Of a stretch of 20,173 nt of DNA, positions 8,701-16,491 are shown piece by piece. Source of the stretch: a virus. Every line of letters starts with the position of its first letter. Positions within the stretch are counted from its first letter, which is position 1. A program made the position numbers and the translations under genes. Location of the stretch: IMG/VR virus record IMGVR_UViG_3300025086_000336, positions 1-20,173 of that record; one strand, 5' to 3'. The notes below the pieces were generated by a model. The model saw only the letters and a program-made list of their open reading frames with translations, had not been told where the DNA came from and searched no databases.

Positions 8701-9069
8701 ACTAATGTTTCACAAAATATGAACGTGCAGCAAGCAGGTTATACAGCAGAATTTCAATCGAGGACAGAACAGAATTATCAGACAGGTGGTGGAACATCTA
8801 CCGCACCACAACAATCGGGTACATCTTCTTCTGGTAAAACGGTTACATTTGGAACTCCGTTTTTTGTAGGAACTTCTTCATTAGGAGGAGCAAATGCTTT
8901 CTTACCTTCTATCGGAATAACAGTTGAAGATGCAGCAGCAGGAGATTTCTTTCAAATATCTAATGTTAGTGGAACAGGATTTACTATTAAAATATTTAAC
9001 AACAATGTTAATAGTCCTGCCGATAGATCTTTTACATTTCAAGCTGTCGGTTATGGTAAAGGAGTGTAA
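5698..9069 (+). CDS. Tail tip / host specificity protein J-like (central fibre)
   Basis: An 1123-residue protein in the position of lambda gpJ. J-type proteins form the trimeric tail tip: a hub core, fibronectin-like linkers and a distal receptor-binding end. The N-terminus has a PPPTPPSPTRAPDTLNSRQ stretch, then the ISEGEIEGF signature common to J proteins. Residues about 270-560 hold the hub core, including RVRGVKVRIPGA, ALILLDLLTTERYGFG and VRPGSVISINDP. Two fibronectin-like modules follow, starting near residue 655 (KNPPSNLQASE, LILSWVSV) and 752 (KTDPPGNVQNL, VRLRWTKA). The C-terminal 260 residues end in a beta-rich domain, FQISNVSGTGFTIKIFNN...VGYGKGV, which I associate with cyanophage tail proteins. 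The start overlaps I by 4 nt. Confidence 0.92.
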   Translation: MTDKIIRGSGGPPPTPPSPTRAPDTLNSRQFASIQDLISEGEIEGFATPSKAGLTKGTTAYNNAALKDVFLNDTPILNSTASNTNPQTADFNFQSVGFTPRFGTSNQEHIPGIESSQSTTAVGVTVTNSSPVTRQITNTNVDAVKVTVTFPQLQKATDEGDLLGSSVDLKIQVQYNSGGFSDIISDTITGRTADAYQKEYRVNITGAFPVDIRVVRVTADSTSSNLVDAFTWTSLGEIVDDKQTYLNSAYTNIRIDSEQFSSIPKRAFRVRGVKVRIPGAGASSSGTPTVDLQTGRIVYPSGYIFNGTMGAAQWCSCPALILLDLLTTERYGFGTHITDSNLDLFSFIAASRYANELVSDGFGGQEARFSCNVNIQGSMEAYTLINELAGVMRCFPIWSEGSVTITQDKPTDPSYLFSLANVGEGGFSYSGSSLKQRHSVISVSYFNMDSREIDYEVVEDSTAQAKLGIVKKDVKAFACTSRGQAQRLGKAILFSEQNESEVVSFTTSIDAGAIVRPGSVISINDPVRGGERRGGRIKSATTTAITVDNIKDLDTFTGTNKKCSVILPDGSVETRNILSVVSNVISLDSALSATPNVNSIWLVQSSTLEAQTYRVITVEEQDGINFAITALTYIDGKYANIEQGISLPARNISLLNEPKNPPSNLQASERVVVINALAVTKLILSWVSVTGVSQYLVQYRFNNTNWVSEIVFRPDFELIDTQAGPYEFKVYSYNAALKLSATSSDLTFNAVGKTDPPGNVQNLSMEPITNKLVRLRWTKAVDPDVLHGGRVYVRHSNLTDGSGTFQNSVDLVTALAGNTTDVVVPSLEGEYILKFQDDQGNFSTGEASIIQDLPDLIDTQVILQDREDLDSPPFAGVDTNTTFNSTTSALQLTNPVTNATGEYAFKDILDLGAVFSLDLKRVIRSIGFVIGTDIETIIPSGSFWDNYAIDGNFDGAAADEANCQIQVATSQTASGTFGGFNNFANGTFKGRRFKFKLILETTNVSQNMNVQQAGYTAEFQSRTEQNYQTGGGTSTAPQQSGTSSSGKTVTFGTPFFVGTSSLGGANAFLPSIGITVEDAAAGDFFQISNVSGTGFTIKIFNNNVNSPADRSFTFQAVGYGKGV

Positions 9070-9091
9070 GATGGAGAAAAGTATTATTTAG

Positions 9092-10237
9092 ATGAGCCAG
9101 GTATCAGACTATAATATTGCTAATGCGTCAGGAGCTTCTGTAAGAAGTGATCTTAATGCGGTATTTGATGCAATAAAAACTTTAAATAGTGGTGGTTCTG
9201 ATCCTAGTAATACAGAAGCATTTATGCCTTATGTTGATACGGCAGATAGTAATAATTTAAAAATAAGAAATTCATCTAATAATGGCTTCACCACTATTGG
9301 TCCTGTTGATACAGCAAACTTAGGTTTATTACCTGTAGCTGGTGGCACAATGACAGGCCAGCTTTTAGCTGATGACGGTTCTAGTGCAAGCACTCCAGCA
9401 CTGAGTTTTGATGGAGATACCGATACAGGAATTTATAGATCAGCAGCTAATACAATAGGATTTTCAACTGCTGGCACGCAAAGAGTAAGCATAAGTAATG
9501 CTGGATTGGATATGTTAAATGCATTACCAATCAGGTTTCAAGATTCTAGTGGTGCTCCTTTTGTTTCTCTTCAATCTCCTTCTTCACTTTCTGGAAATGT
9601 AGCTTTAACATTACCTGCATCAATAACAAATGGTGGTTTCTTACAGACAGATGGATCAGGTAATTTAAGTTTTCAAATTGTAGCTGGTGTTCCATCTGGA
9701 TCTGTCTTTTGTATGGCAGTGGCAACTGTACCTACAGGTTATTTAGAATGTGATGGTGCAGCCGTTAGTAGAACAACATTTGCTGCTTTATTTGCTGTTA
9801 TCGGAGAACAGTATGGAGCAGGTAATGGTAGCTCAACATTTAATATTCCTGATTTAAGAGGAGAATTTATAAGAGGTTTTGATAACGGCAAGGGAACAGA
9901 CTCAGGAAGAAGTATTGCTAGTTCTCAAAGTGATCAAAATGACTCACATAGTCACAGTTTTTCTGGTAGTGCTTCTACCTCTAATAAATCTTTAACTGGT
10001 ACAGTTACAAGAATAGCTGAAACTTTTAATGCGTCAGGTGCAGCAAGCGGAGTGTTTACAAAAACATCTGGGATAAATTCAGAGGCTACACCAGCTAGTA
10101 CAGATGCTAGTGCTGCTGCTGGTTTTAGTATGGATGCTTCTCATAGTCATACTTTTTCTCTTTCTGGAACAACAAGTACTCAAGGAGGGGAATCAAGACC
10201 TCGTAATATAGCTATGATGTACATAATAAAAGTTTAA
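9092..10237 (+). CDS. Tail fibre with collar-type C-terminal domain and paired HxH motifs
   Basis: A 381-residue fibre. The N-terminus (SQVSDYNIANASGASVRSDL) is an attachment module I recall from other phage fibres. Residues about 80-190 contain 'GGTMTGQLLADDGSSASTPALSF' type fibre repeats. From about 200, IPSGSVFCMAVATVPTGYL-like sequence and GDEYGAGNGSSTFNIPDLRG-like sequence mark a phage tail collar domain. Two HSH motifs follow (His286/288 and His351/353). HxH pairs coordinate metal in T4 gp12- and gp37-type fibre needles, so a metal-stabilised trimeric tip is inferred. The ending SRPRNIAMMYIIKV is typical of the family. ATG 9092 is preceded by GGAG about 16 nt away and by a six-codon mini-frame at 9071. 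Confidence 0.88.
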   Translation: MSQVSDYNIANASGASVRSDLNAVFDAIKTLNSGGSDPSNTEAFMPYVDTADSNNLKIRNSSNNGFTTIGPVDTANLGLLPVAGGTMTGQLLADDGSSASTPALSFDGDTDTGIYRSAANTIGFSTAGTQRVSISNAGLDMLNALPIRFQDSSGAPFVSLQSPSSLSGNVALTLPASITNGGFLQTDGSGNLSFQIVAGVPSGSVFCMAVATVPTGYLECDGAAVSRTTFAALFAVIGEQYGAGNGSSTFNIPDLRGEFIRGFDNGKGTDSGRSIASSQSDQNDSHSHSFSGSASTSNKSLTGTVTRIAETFNASGAASGVFTKTSGINSEATPASTDASAAAGFSMDASHSHTFSLSGTTSTQGGESRPRNIAMMYIIKV

Positions 10238-10239
10238 TT

Positions 10240-10581
10240 ATGGCTATTCAACCTGGAATTTATAATATGAATATTCAAAGGCGATCAGACCATAGTATTC
10301 AACTTGTTTTTAAAGATAGTGATAATAATGCAATAAATTTAGTTGGATTTACTGTGGAAGCACAGGTTTGGGAAGAAACACGCACCACAAAATTTGCTGA
10401 TTTTGCTGTGACTTATACAAATAGAGGAGCAGGAACAATAGATATTGCATTAACAGATGTGCAGACTGCAACATTTAGTCCAAATTTATTAAAATATGAT
10501 GTATTACTAACCAATCCATCTGGATTAAAAGAGTATTATTTAGAGGGAGACATCTTTATGAGCGAGGGTTATACAGCATGA
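10240..10581 (+). CDS. Small beta-rich virion protein, BppU N-terminal-like
   Basis: A 113-residue protein between two fibre genes. Its pattern (YNMNIQRRSDHSIQLVFKDS, then INLVGFTVEAQVW, and DYLxNPSG-like LLTNPSGLKEYYLEGDIF) resembles the N-terminal domain of BppU-type upper baseplate proteins: a beta-sandwich that describes a 'linear' attachment domain with the strand order of 'NLTGxtvxaqvr'. No catalytic motif, signal peptide or membrane segment is seen. It follows the collar fibre by 2 nt and ends by ATGA overlap with the next small gene, so it is coupled to both. A role as fibre connector or adaptor is inferred from fold resemblance and context. Confidence 0.6.
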   Translation: MAIQPGIYNMNIQRRSDHSIQLVFKDSDNNAINLVGFTVEAQVWEETRTTKFADFAVTYTNRGAGTIDIALTDVQTATFSPNLLKYDVLLTNPSGLKEYYLEGDIFMSEGYTA

Positions 10582-10808
10582 CCACAGTAAACGTCAGCAC
10601 TACCAAAAATACTGTTACGGTAAATGAAGGGGATGCAACTGTTGTAACTGTGACAACAGCAGGGCCACAAGGTCCAGGTTTTGATTTAATTATAGATCAC
10701 AGTGCTAAAGTTGATAATTCGGTGATGTACTATCAGCAAAGTAGTGGTAAGGTTATATTAGATAATAACGTCACCACACTAAAACTCGTTGACGGAGGGA
10801 ATTTCTAG
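10578..10808 (+). CDS. Small structural protein with one collagen-like GPQGPG turn
   Basis: A 76-residue threonine- and valine-rich protein. Residues 1-30 read as alternating beta pattern (VNVSTTKNTVTVNEGDATVV), followed by AGPQGPGFDLI, a minimal collagen-like element often found at the head of phage fibre segments. The remainder has no recognised domain. It starts by 4-nt ATGA overlap with the previous gene and shares 1 nt with the following GTG (TAGTG), which has its own GGAGGG ribosome site. The tight coupling argues for a virion role together with the flanking fibre genes. It may be an N-terminal attachment piece that became a separate gene. The function is unproven. Confidence 0.55.
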   Translation: MTTVNVSTTKNTVTVNEGDATVVTVTTAGPQGPGFDLIIDHSAKVDNSVMYYQQSSGKVILDNNVTTLKLVDGGNF

Positions 10809-12115
10809 TGGCAAACACAGTAAGAATTAAAAGATCAACAGGATCTTCAGCACCAACAAGTCTTGCAAATGCTGAGTTAGCTCATGCAGAAGGCTCTGAT
10901 ATTATTTTTATCGGTAAAGGCACAGGTGGAGCAGGAGGTTCTGCAACAACTATTGAAAAAATTGGTGGAAAAGGAGCATTTTTTGATAAAGATACAGTAC
11001 AAAATGCAAATAAAGTTTTAGGTGGGCCGACTACTGGAAGTGATGCAGCACCTACTTTTCGTTCACTTGTTGCTGATGATATTCCTTCGTTAGCTCATAC
11101 AAAGATAAGTGATTTTGATACAGGGGTAAGAGTAAATAGATTAGATCAGATGGCTGTTCCTACAGGTTCAGTTTCATTTAACTCGCAGAACATAACAAAC
11201 GTAGCCGATCCAGTAAACGCACAAGACGCTGCTACTAAAGGATTTGTAGAAGCTACATCTCAAGGTTTAAATGTTAAAAATTCATGTGTTGCAGCAACAA
11301 CTGGAAACATAACAATATCTACTGCTCTTAATAGTGGAGATACATTAGATGGAGTCACTCTTGCAGATGGAAATAGAGTATTAGTTAAAGATCAATCTAC
11401 TGCATCTCAAAATGGTATCTATGTAGTTGCAGCTTCACCTGCTAGGGCTGCTGACTTAGCTGCTAGTTCTAATGCTGCTGGTATGTTCACTTTTGTTGAG
11501 AAAGGAACAGTAAACGCAGATAACGGTTTTGTTTGTACTTCTGATTCTGGATCTGCTGTAGTAGGAACTAATAATTTAACTTTTGCTCAATTCTCTGGTG
11601 CTGGTCAGATTACAGCAGGAGATGGCCTAGATAAGTCTGGTAATACTTTATCTGTTGATCTCAAGGCTAATGGTGGTCTTGTAATTGAATCTACTGAAAT
11701 CGCTGTAAAACTAGATGCAAGTTCTATTACTGGAACGCTTGCTATAGGAGATGGTGGAACTGGTGCTACAAGTGCAAGTGCAGCTAGAACATCTTTAGGG
11801 TTAGTGATTGGCACAGATGTCGAGCCACACAGTGATAAGATAACAGAGCTTGCAACTATGGGTCAGACAACAGCTAATGCTTTGGCAGATTTACTTGAAG
11901 CGGAAGTTCAGATACTAGATGGAGCAACAGTAACAACAGCAGAGTTAAACATTTTAGACGGAGGTACATCTGCAACATCAACAACACTTGCTGCTGCTGA
12001 TCGAATGGTAATTAATGACGCTGGAACAATGGTACAAGTTGCATTATCTGATCTTGTTACTTTCTTGGAAAATGGAAGCGTTTCTGGTTTTGATATTGAT
12101 GGCGGAACTTACTAA
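10808..12115 (+). CDS. Tail fibre with KR-rich N-terminal attachment module and pyocin-fibre-like middle
   Basis: A 435-residue protein starting at GTG 10808 (overlap TAGTG, strong GGAGGG at 10795-10800). The N-terminus VRIKRSTGSSAPTSLANAEL has the 'IKRSTG...LxxGELAYxE' pattern of phage fibre attachment modules and resembles the next gene's N-terminus. The middle (about 130-275) contains NAQDAATKGFVEATSQGLNV, ANGNRVLVKDQ-like VTLADGNRVLVKDQS and NADNGFVCTSDSG, a module widely seen in tail fibres and R-type pyocin-like fibres. The phrase GDGGTGATSASAARTSLGL is a typical fibre linker. The C-terminus carries DGATVTTAELNILDGG, a motif I recall from cyanophage fibres. A host-binding fibre role is likely; no chaperone domain is visible. 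Confidence 0.8.
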   Translation: MANTVRIKRSTGSSAPTSLANAELAHAEGSDIIFIGKGTGGAGGSATTIEKIGGKGAFFDKDTVQNANKVLGGPTTGSDAAPTFRSLVADDIPSLAHTKISDFDTGVRVNRLDQMAVPTGSVSFNSQNITNVADPVNAQDAATKGFVEATSQGLNVKNSCVAATTGNITISTALNSGDTLDGVTLADGNRVLVKDQSTASQNGIYVVAASPARAADLAASSNAAGMFTFVEKGTVNADNGFVCTSDSGSAVVGTNNLTFAQFSGAGQITAGDGLDKSGNTLSVDLKANGGLVIESTEIAVKLDASSITGTLAIGDGGTGATSASAARTSLGLVIGTDVEPHSDKITELATMGQTTANALADLLEAEVQILDGATVTTAELNILDGGTSATSTTLAAADRMVINDAGTMVQVALSDLVTFLENGSVSGFDIDGGTY

Positions 12116-12135
12116 GCCATAGGAGGTTATAGCTC

Positions 12136-14223
12136 ATGGCGAATGTCATTAAACTAAAAAGAGGAAGCGGTAGCGATCCAGGTGCTAATGATCTTGTTGT
12201 CGGTGAAGTAGCGATAAGAACTGATAGTGGTAAATTATTTACTAAGAAAGACAATGGAAGTATTGCTGAAATAAGTGGTAGTGGTGGTGGTGCAAGTAAC
12301 TTCTTTATTAATACACTATCCTCATCATCTGGATCAGGTGGGGGTAGTGCTTCTTTTAATGGTTCTGCAACCAGATTTACTTTAAGTAATCCACCTTCTG
12401 TATCAGCACAACAACTTCTTGTTTCTGTTAATGGTGTTATTCAAAAACCTAATTCTGGAACGAGTCCTAGTGAAGGTTTTGCGATAGATGGTGATGATAT
12501 TATATTTGCTGCCGCACCAGCTACAGGAGCAGACTTTTTTATAATTACATATGCAGAATTAGCAGTAGGAGTACCTTCTGACAATAGTGTTACGAGTGCA
12601 AAGATAGCAGATTTAACGATAGTAAATGGAGATATAAGCAATACAGCATCTATCGCTGGAACGAAGATTTCACCTGATTTTGGATCGCAGAATATAAGTA
12701 CAACTGGAACTTTAAATTCTGGTAATTTAACAATCACTGGTGCAGCCCCATCATTATTTTTAACAGAGTCAGACTCTAACCCTGATTATCAACTATTCTC
12801 TAATGGTGGTAAGTTTAAAGTACATGATGTAACTAATAGTGCCGACAGATTAACTATTGATTCGTCTGGAAACGTAGGTATAGGGGTAACAGATGTTAAA
12901 GCAGCACTTCAAATAAACTCAGGCAGAAACGCAGAAACAGATAGACATGATGGATCAAACTATCATTTATTTTTAAGAAATCCAGCAGATGATAATGGTG
13001 AAGCCTGTGGACTTGCTTTTTCAGTTACATCTAACGCAACTAAAACAGGTGCTGCAATTTTGCATGAACGAGATGGCGGTGGCTCTCAAGGAAGTATGCA
13101 GTTTTATACCAATGGTGATGGAAATTCCATATCAGAACGTATGCGTATAGATTCGGCTGGGAGAGTAGGTATTGGTACAACAAATCCACCTGCTGCTTTG
13201 CATCTACATTATGGAACTGATCCATCTCTAAACATATTTAGTACGCAACATACACAAAATACTGGTTCAAAAATTAATTTTGGGGTAGGACAATCAGCAT
13301 CGTCAGGTGGAAATACAGGTGCAAGAATTGAAATGAATATTCCTAATTCTGGCGGTGCAATGAGTGGGGAATTGAAGTTTTTTACTAATAGTGGTGATAA
13401 TTTACAAGAACGTATGCGTATAAATTCGTCTGGAAACGTAGGTATCGGAACAACAAGTCCAAACAACTTATTAAATATTCATGGAGTATTTGAAACTAAT
13501 GCTTTTGATAATAGTAATGGACAAGGAGGACGTTTTACAGCTAAAGGTTTGTTAATTGGAGATGCTTTTACAGCAGGTAAAACCTCCAGTGATGATCGAA
13601 ACTCAATTATATGGAATGAACGTGGTTTAGATATAGTTTTTGCTACTAGTGATACTGAGCGAATGAAAATAGATAGTAATGGTCATATAAGATTTGGAGC
13701 TACAGCAGCTATACAATCTGAAAAGTTTACTTTCTTTAGACCAGAATCAGACGGAAATACTTTGGCTTATTTTCATCAGGGAGCTTCAGCTAATGTAACA
13801 GGTATAATAATGCGTCATGGCAGAGGAGTTTCTGGCTTTTCTGGCAAGATGGTTGGCTTTTTAAGAAATGATGGAACTGAAGTTGGTAGTATCACTCTTG
13901 GAGTTAGTTCAACCGCTTTCAACACAAGTTCTGACTATAGATTAAAAGAAAATGTAACGTCAATAACTGATGGTATTACAAGATTAAAGACACTAAAACC
14001 CTATAGATTTAATTTTAAAGACGATACAACAAAGCCTGTTGTAGATGGATTTTTTGCACATGAAGTTACAGCAGTTCCAGAAGCTATAACAGGAACTAAA
14101 GATCAAGTTGATGCAGATAATAATCCTGTTTATCAGTCAATAGATCAATCTAAACTTGTTCCTTTACTTGTAGCTGCATTACAGGAAGCTATAGTTAGAA
14201 TTGAGGCATTGGAGGCAGGGTAA
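12136..14223 (+). CDS. Tail fibre with C-terminal S74 autocleaving chaperone domain
   Basis: A 695-residue fibre. The N-terminus NVIKLKRGSGSDPGANDLVV is a variant of the KR attachment module in the previous gene. The middle holds four degenerate repeats with the core ERMRIDSSGNVGIGTTSP (best copies around residues 334-355 and 425-446; weaker ones near 236 and 507). Residues about 595-695 form a peptidase S74 intramolecular chaperone: SDYRLKENV supplies the Ser599-Lys604 dyad, and LKPYRFNF, GFFAHEV and the final LVPLLVAALQEAIVRIEALE coiled coil complete the family pattern. S74 domains fold as trimers and cut themselves off before the serine, so a mature fibre of about 598 residues is predicted. 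AGGAGG ribosome site, spacing about 9. Confidence 0.9.
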   Translation: MANVIKLKRGSGSDPGANDLVVGEVAIRTDSGKLFTKKDNGSIAEISGSGGGASNFFINTLSSSSGSGGGSASFNGSATRFTLSNPPSVSAQQLLVSVNGVIQKPNSGTSPSEGFAIDGDDIIFAAAPATGADFFIITYAELAVGVPSDNSVTSAKIADLTIVNGDISNTASIAGTKISPDFGSQNISTTGTLNSGNLTITGAAPSLFLTESDSNPDYQLFSNGGKFKVHDVTNSADRLTIDSSGNVGIGVTDVKAALQINSGRNAETDRHDGSNYHLFLRNPADDNGEACGLAFSVTSNATKTGAAILHERDGGGSQGSMQFYTNGDGNSISERMRIDSAGRVGIGTTNPPAALHLHYGTDPSLNIFSTQHTQNTGSKINFGVGQSASSGGNTGARIEMNIPNSGGAMSGELKFFTNSGDNLQERMRINSSGNVGIGTTSPNNLLNIHGVFETNAFDNSNGQGGRFTAKGLLIGDAFTAGKTSSDDRNSIIWNERGLDIVFATSDTERMKIDSNGHIRFGATAAIQSEKFTFFRPESDGNTLAYFHQGASANVTGIIMRHGRGVSGFSGKMVGFLRNDGTEVGSITLGVSSTAFNTSSDYRLKENVTSITDGITRLKTLKPYRFNFKDDTTKPVVDGFFAHEVTAVPEAITGTKDQVDADNNPVYQSIDQSKLVPLLVAALQEAIVRIEALEAG

Positions 14224-15462
14224 ATGGCATTAACACAGATAACAACAGACGGAATAAAAGACGGCACTATAACTGGAACGGATCTTACCACCAACGTAGA
14301 CTTTGTTGATAACCAAAAGCTAAGACTTGGGACAGGTAATGATCTAGAAATTTATCACGATGGTAGTCATAGTTTTATTGATAACGACACAGGACATCTT
14401 ACTGTTACTGCAAGTCAGATAAATTTAAACAATCAAGATAATTCTGAGAATTGTGCCACACTTGTTGGTAATGGTGCTGTAAACCTATTTTTTAATGGTA
14501 GTAAAAAATTTGAGACTACAAGTAATGGAGTCAACATTACGTCAGGAACTCCTTTTCTTACTGTTACAGCTTCAGATAATGATGGAGATGCAACATTAAA
14601 TCTTGTTGCTAAATCTCAAGATGGATCTATTGTTGGTGGTATTTCAAGAATAGTATCCGAGTCATCTAGCAATTCAAATGGTGCTTCAGCCATGTCGTTG
14701 CAAACTCGCAATAGTAGTAATACTGTCACTACTGCAATAAGAATAGATAAAGATCAAGATGTTACTTTACCAATAGACAATCAAAAACTAAGGTTTGGTG
14801 CTAGTCAAGACCTACAAATTTATCATGATGGAAGTAACTCTTACATTAATAACGATACTCAGTATTTACAGATTCAATCTAGCTATGGAGTTCTTTTACA
14901 AAGACATGACGGAAGTGAGAACTTATTAAGAGCGTTATCTAATGGAGCCGTAGAACTCTATTACGATGGCAATAAGAAGTTTGAGACAACAAGTGCTGGA
15001 GTTAGTGTAACAGGTGTTCAAGCTATTAATGGTGGCCTTACTGATACTCCATTTACTATTGATGCAGCCGCTAGTAATGGGCCACACATGAGGTTTAAAA
15101 AAAATGGGGCTGATTTACATTTTGTAGGATGTGCACCCGGAATTGGAGCTGGTGGTGATTCAGAGGATATGGCAATTAGATTTGAAGATCAACTTTTCTT
15201 TAACAGAAATGGTACAAATTTTGCCAAAATTGATAACACCGCTTTTTACCCAAACGTTAATAACACATACGATCTAGGTTCAACATCTAAGCGTTGGAGA
15301 AACATCTACACCAATGACCTTAATTTATCTAACGAAGGTGGTGCTAATGATGTTGACGGAACTTGGGGAAGTTATACTATACAAGAAGGAGCAGAGGATC
15401 TTTTCTTAGTGAACAAACGATCTGGTAAGAAATATAAGTTCAACTTAACGGAGGTATCGTAA
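14224..15462 (+). CDS. Tail fibre with two YHDG repeat modules
   Basis: A 412-residue fibre beginning ALTQITTDGIKDGTITGTDL, a common phage fibre start. It contains two copies of a roughly 75-residue module: residues 29-108 (DNQKLRLGTGNDLEIYHDGS ... GAVNLFFNGSKKFETTSNGV) and residues 185-260 (DNQKLRFGASQDLQIYHDGS ... GAVELYYDGNKKFETTSAGV). The C-terminus (YDLGSTSKRWRNIYTNDLNL, then EDLFLVNKRSGKKYKFNL) is strongly reminiscent of cyanophage fibre ends. No S74 domain is present, although such C-termini often precede one. It begins right after the previous stop with GGAGG as ribosome site and overlaps the next gene by 1 nt. Host recognition or a structural fibre shaft is the likely role. Confidence 0.83.
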   Translation: MALTQITTDGIKDGTITGTDLTTNVDFVDNQKLRLGTGNDLEIYHDGSHSFIDNDTGHLTVTASQINLNNQDNSENCATLVGNGAVNLFFNGSKKFETTSNGVNITSGTPFLTVTASDNDGDATLNLVAKSQDGSIVGGISRIVSESSSNSNGASAMSLQTRNSSNTVTTAIRIDKDQDVTLPIDNQKLRFGASQDLQIYHDGSNSYINNDTQYLQIQSSYGVLLQRHDGSENLLRALSNGAVELYYDGNKKFETTSAGVSVTGVQAINGGLTDTPFTIDAAASNGPHMRFKKNGADLHFVGCAPGIGAGGDSEDMAIRFEDQLFFNRNGTNFAKIDNTAFYPNVNNTYDLGSTSKRWRNIYTNDLNLSNEGGANDVDGTWGSYTIQEGAEDLFLVNKRSGKKYKFNLTEVS

Positions 15463-15962
15463 TGGCTATTAATACAGCACAAGGAAGTATTCATGGGCCA
15501 TTATTAAATTTTGGTTTTGATACAAAAACAGGAATTCAAACTTTTGGTGCGAGTTCTAGTTATACAACTATTAGTGGAATGACTGTAAACTTGTCTTTGC
15601 AACACGCTAATAATTTCTTTCTAGTCATGGCTCAACTTACAATTGGATGTAATAGTGCAACTTCAGTAATTGCTACACTTCAAGCTAATGGTAGTCCAAT
15701 AGATGCGTTAAGAGGAGCATCAGACGGAGTTAGATTGAGATCAACGTCAAGATCTAGTCAAGATGGTCAATATGAAGCACATACAGTACCATTGATAGGT
15801 ATTTACTCACCTGGAAATACCAACTCTTATGCATTTACAGTTGGTGGTGCTACTAATGATGGAACTTTTTCTGTGAATAAGAGTCATACATCAAATAATG
15901 ATACCTCTAGAGACTCTACAAGATCTTTTTCAAGCATACAAGTTTTTGAATTTCACTCATAA
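15462..15962 (+). CDS. Small beta-rich fibre-associated protein (unknown)
   Basis: A 166-residue protein with many Ser, Thr, Asn and Gly and the pattern SYTTISGMTVNLSLQHANNF, then LQANGSPID, then VPLIGIYSPGNTNSYAFTVG. This is the shape of small trimeric beta-sandwich domains (C1q-like or fibre head) found alone or at fibre tips in marine phages. I do not recognise a named family. It has no signal peptide, membrane segment or catalytic motif. It is coupled to the preceding fibre by a 1-nt TAATG overlap with a GGAGG ribosome site. A fibre tip or decoration role is inferred from position and composition only. Confidence 0.6.
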   Translation: MAINTAQGSIHGPLLNFGFDTKTGIQTFGASSSYTTISGMTVNLSLQHANNFFLVMAQLTIGCNSATSVIATLQANGSPIDALRGASDGVRLRSTSRSSQDGQYEAHTVPLIGIYSPGNTNSYAFTVGGATNDGTFSVNKSHTSNNDTSRDSTRSFSSIQVFEFHS

Positions 15963-15965
15963 GTT

Positions 15966-16253
15966 ATGACTAATTACGATCACGAGGCTATTAGAAAAGC
16001 ATATCCAAATGTTTTTATGATTGATGACGATACTGACACTATTGTTGATGCAAATGAAAATGCAGTTACTATAAATCAATCTCTTGTTGATGCTGCTAGG
16101 GTTGAATTAGATAAATTACTTTATCAAGATGATAGAGCTAAAGCATACCCAGACATGGGTACACAATTAGATTACATCTACCATCATGGTATAGATAAGT
16201 GGAAAACAGACATAGTTGATCCTATAAAAGCCAAGTACCCAAAACCTAGTTGA
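15966..16253 (+). CDS. Small acidic protein with YPDMGTQLDYIYH motif (fibre region)
   Basis: A 95-residue protein. The second half, DRAKAYPDMGTQLDYIYHHG followed by IDKWKTDIVDPIKAKYPKP, belongs to a pattern I recall from small proteins at the end of fibre operons in cyanophages ('AYPSIGDQLDxLYxxG...W...I...K..YPKP'). Its function is unknown; these may be fibre-associated or assembly factors. The N-terminus (RKAYPNVFMIDDDTDTIVDA) repeats a shorter AYP motif. It starts 3 nt after the previous stop without a Shine-Dalgarno and is the last gene of the coupled fibre run. A 47-nt gap with a promoter-like sequence follows. Confidence 0.65.
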   Translation: MTNYDHEAIRKAYPNVFMIDDDTDTIVDANENAVTINQSLVDAARVELDKLLYQDDRAKAYPDMGTQLDYIYHHGIDKWKTDIVDPIKAKYPKPS

Positions 16254-16290
16254 ATTTATAGCAGATTGCTAGTATATTATAGTAATACAA
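16250..16290 (+). promoter_or_regulatory. Candidate promoter before the coiled-coil gene (TATAGTAA element)
   Basis: The 47-nt gap contains TTGAAT (16250-16255, overlapping the previous stop), then TATATT 17 nt later (16273-16278), and overlapping that TATAGTAA (16278-16285). The latter string recurs before 701 and 18090. A start at about 16290 would give a leader of only around 10 nt, and there is no Shine-Dalgarno before ATG 16301. The elements are seen directly; promoter function is inferred. Confidence 0.45.
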
Positions 16291-16300
16291 TATCAATCTA

Positions 16301-16489
16301 ATGGCAGTCGATCCACAGCAAAAACTAGAAGCTCTAAACTCTGAGCTACAGCAGGTAGTAGACAATTATAATAAAGCTACCCAGGTAGTAGAAAACTGTA
16401 AGCAGAGAATATTTGAATTAAAAGGTGGAGTAGCTGCTGTAGAAGATATTTTAAAGCCAGATGAGACAGCAGAAGAACAGTCTGAGTAA
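16301..16489 (+). CDS. Small coiled-coil protein (unknown)
   Basis: A 62-residue, acidic, strongly helical protein. Residues 6-40 have heptad-like spacing of Leu, Val and Ile (KLEALNSELQQVVDNYNKA), consistent with a short coiled coil, followed by an ELKGGVAAVEDIL segment and an acidic tail. I recall small helical proteins like this in cyanophages but cannot assign a function. It has no signal peptide or membrane segment. It is the first gene after the promoter-like sequence at 16250-16290 and has no Shine-Dalgarno, so it may be translated from a very short leader. Confidence 0.65.
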   Translation: MAVDPQQKLEALNSELQQVVDNYNKATQVVENCKQRIFELKGGVAAVEDILKPDETAEEQSE

Positions 16490-16491
16490 CA

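Noticed and set aside
9071-9091. Short frame ATG-GAG-AAA-AGT-ATT-ATT-TAG before the collar fibre
   Set aside because: Six codons with no ribosome site and no link to the next gene; most likely just the J-fibre spacer.
10808-12115. Diversity-generating retroelement target (N-terminus recalls tropism-determinant modules)
   Set aside because: No reverse transcriptase, template repeat or adenine-biased variable repeat pair was seen in the window.
12841-13728. Repeated DNA in the S74 fibre as a possible CRISPR-like array
   Set aside because: The repeats are in frame, encode ERMRIDSSGNVGIGTT-type fibre repeats, and differ in spacing and sequence; there is no array structure and no cas gene.
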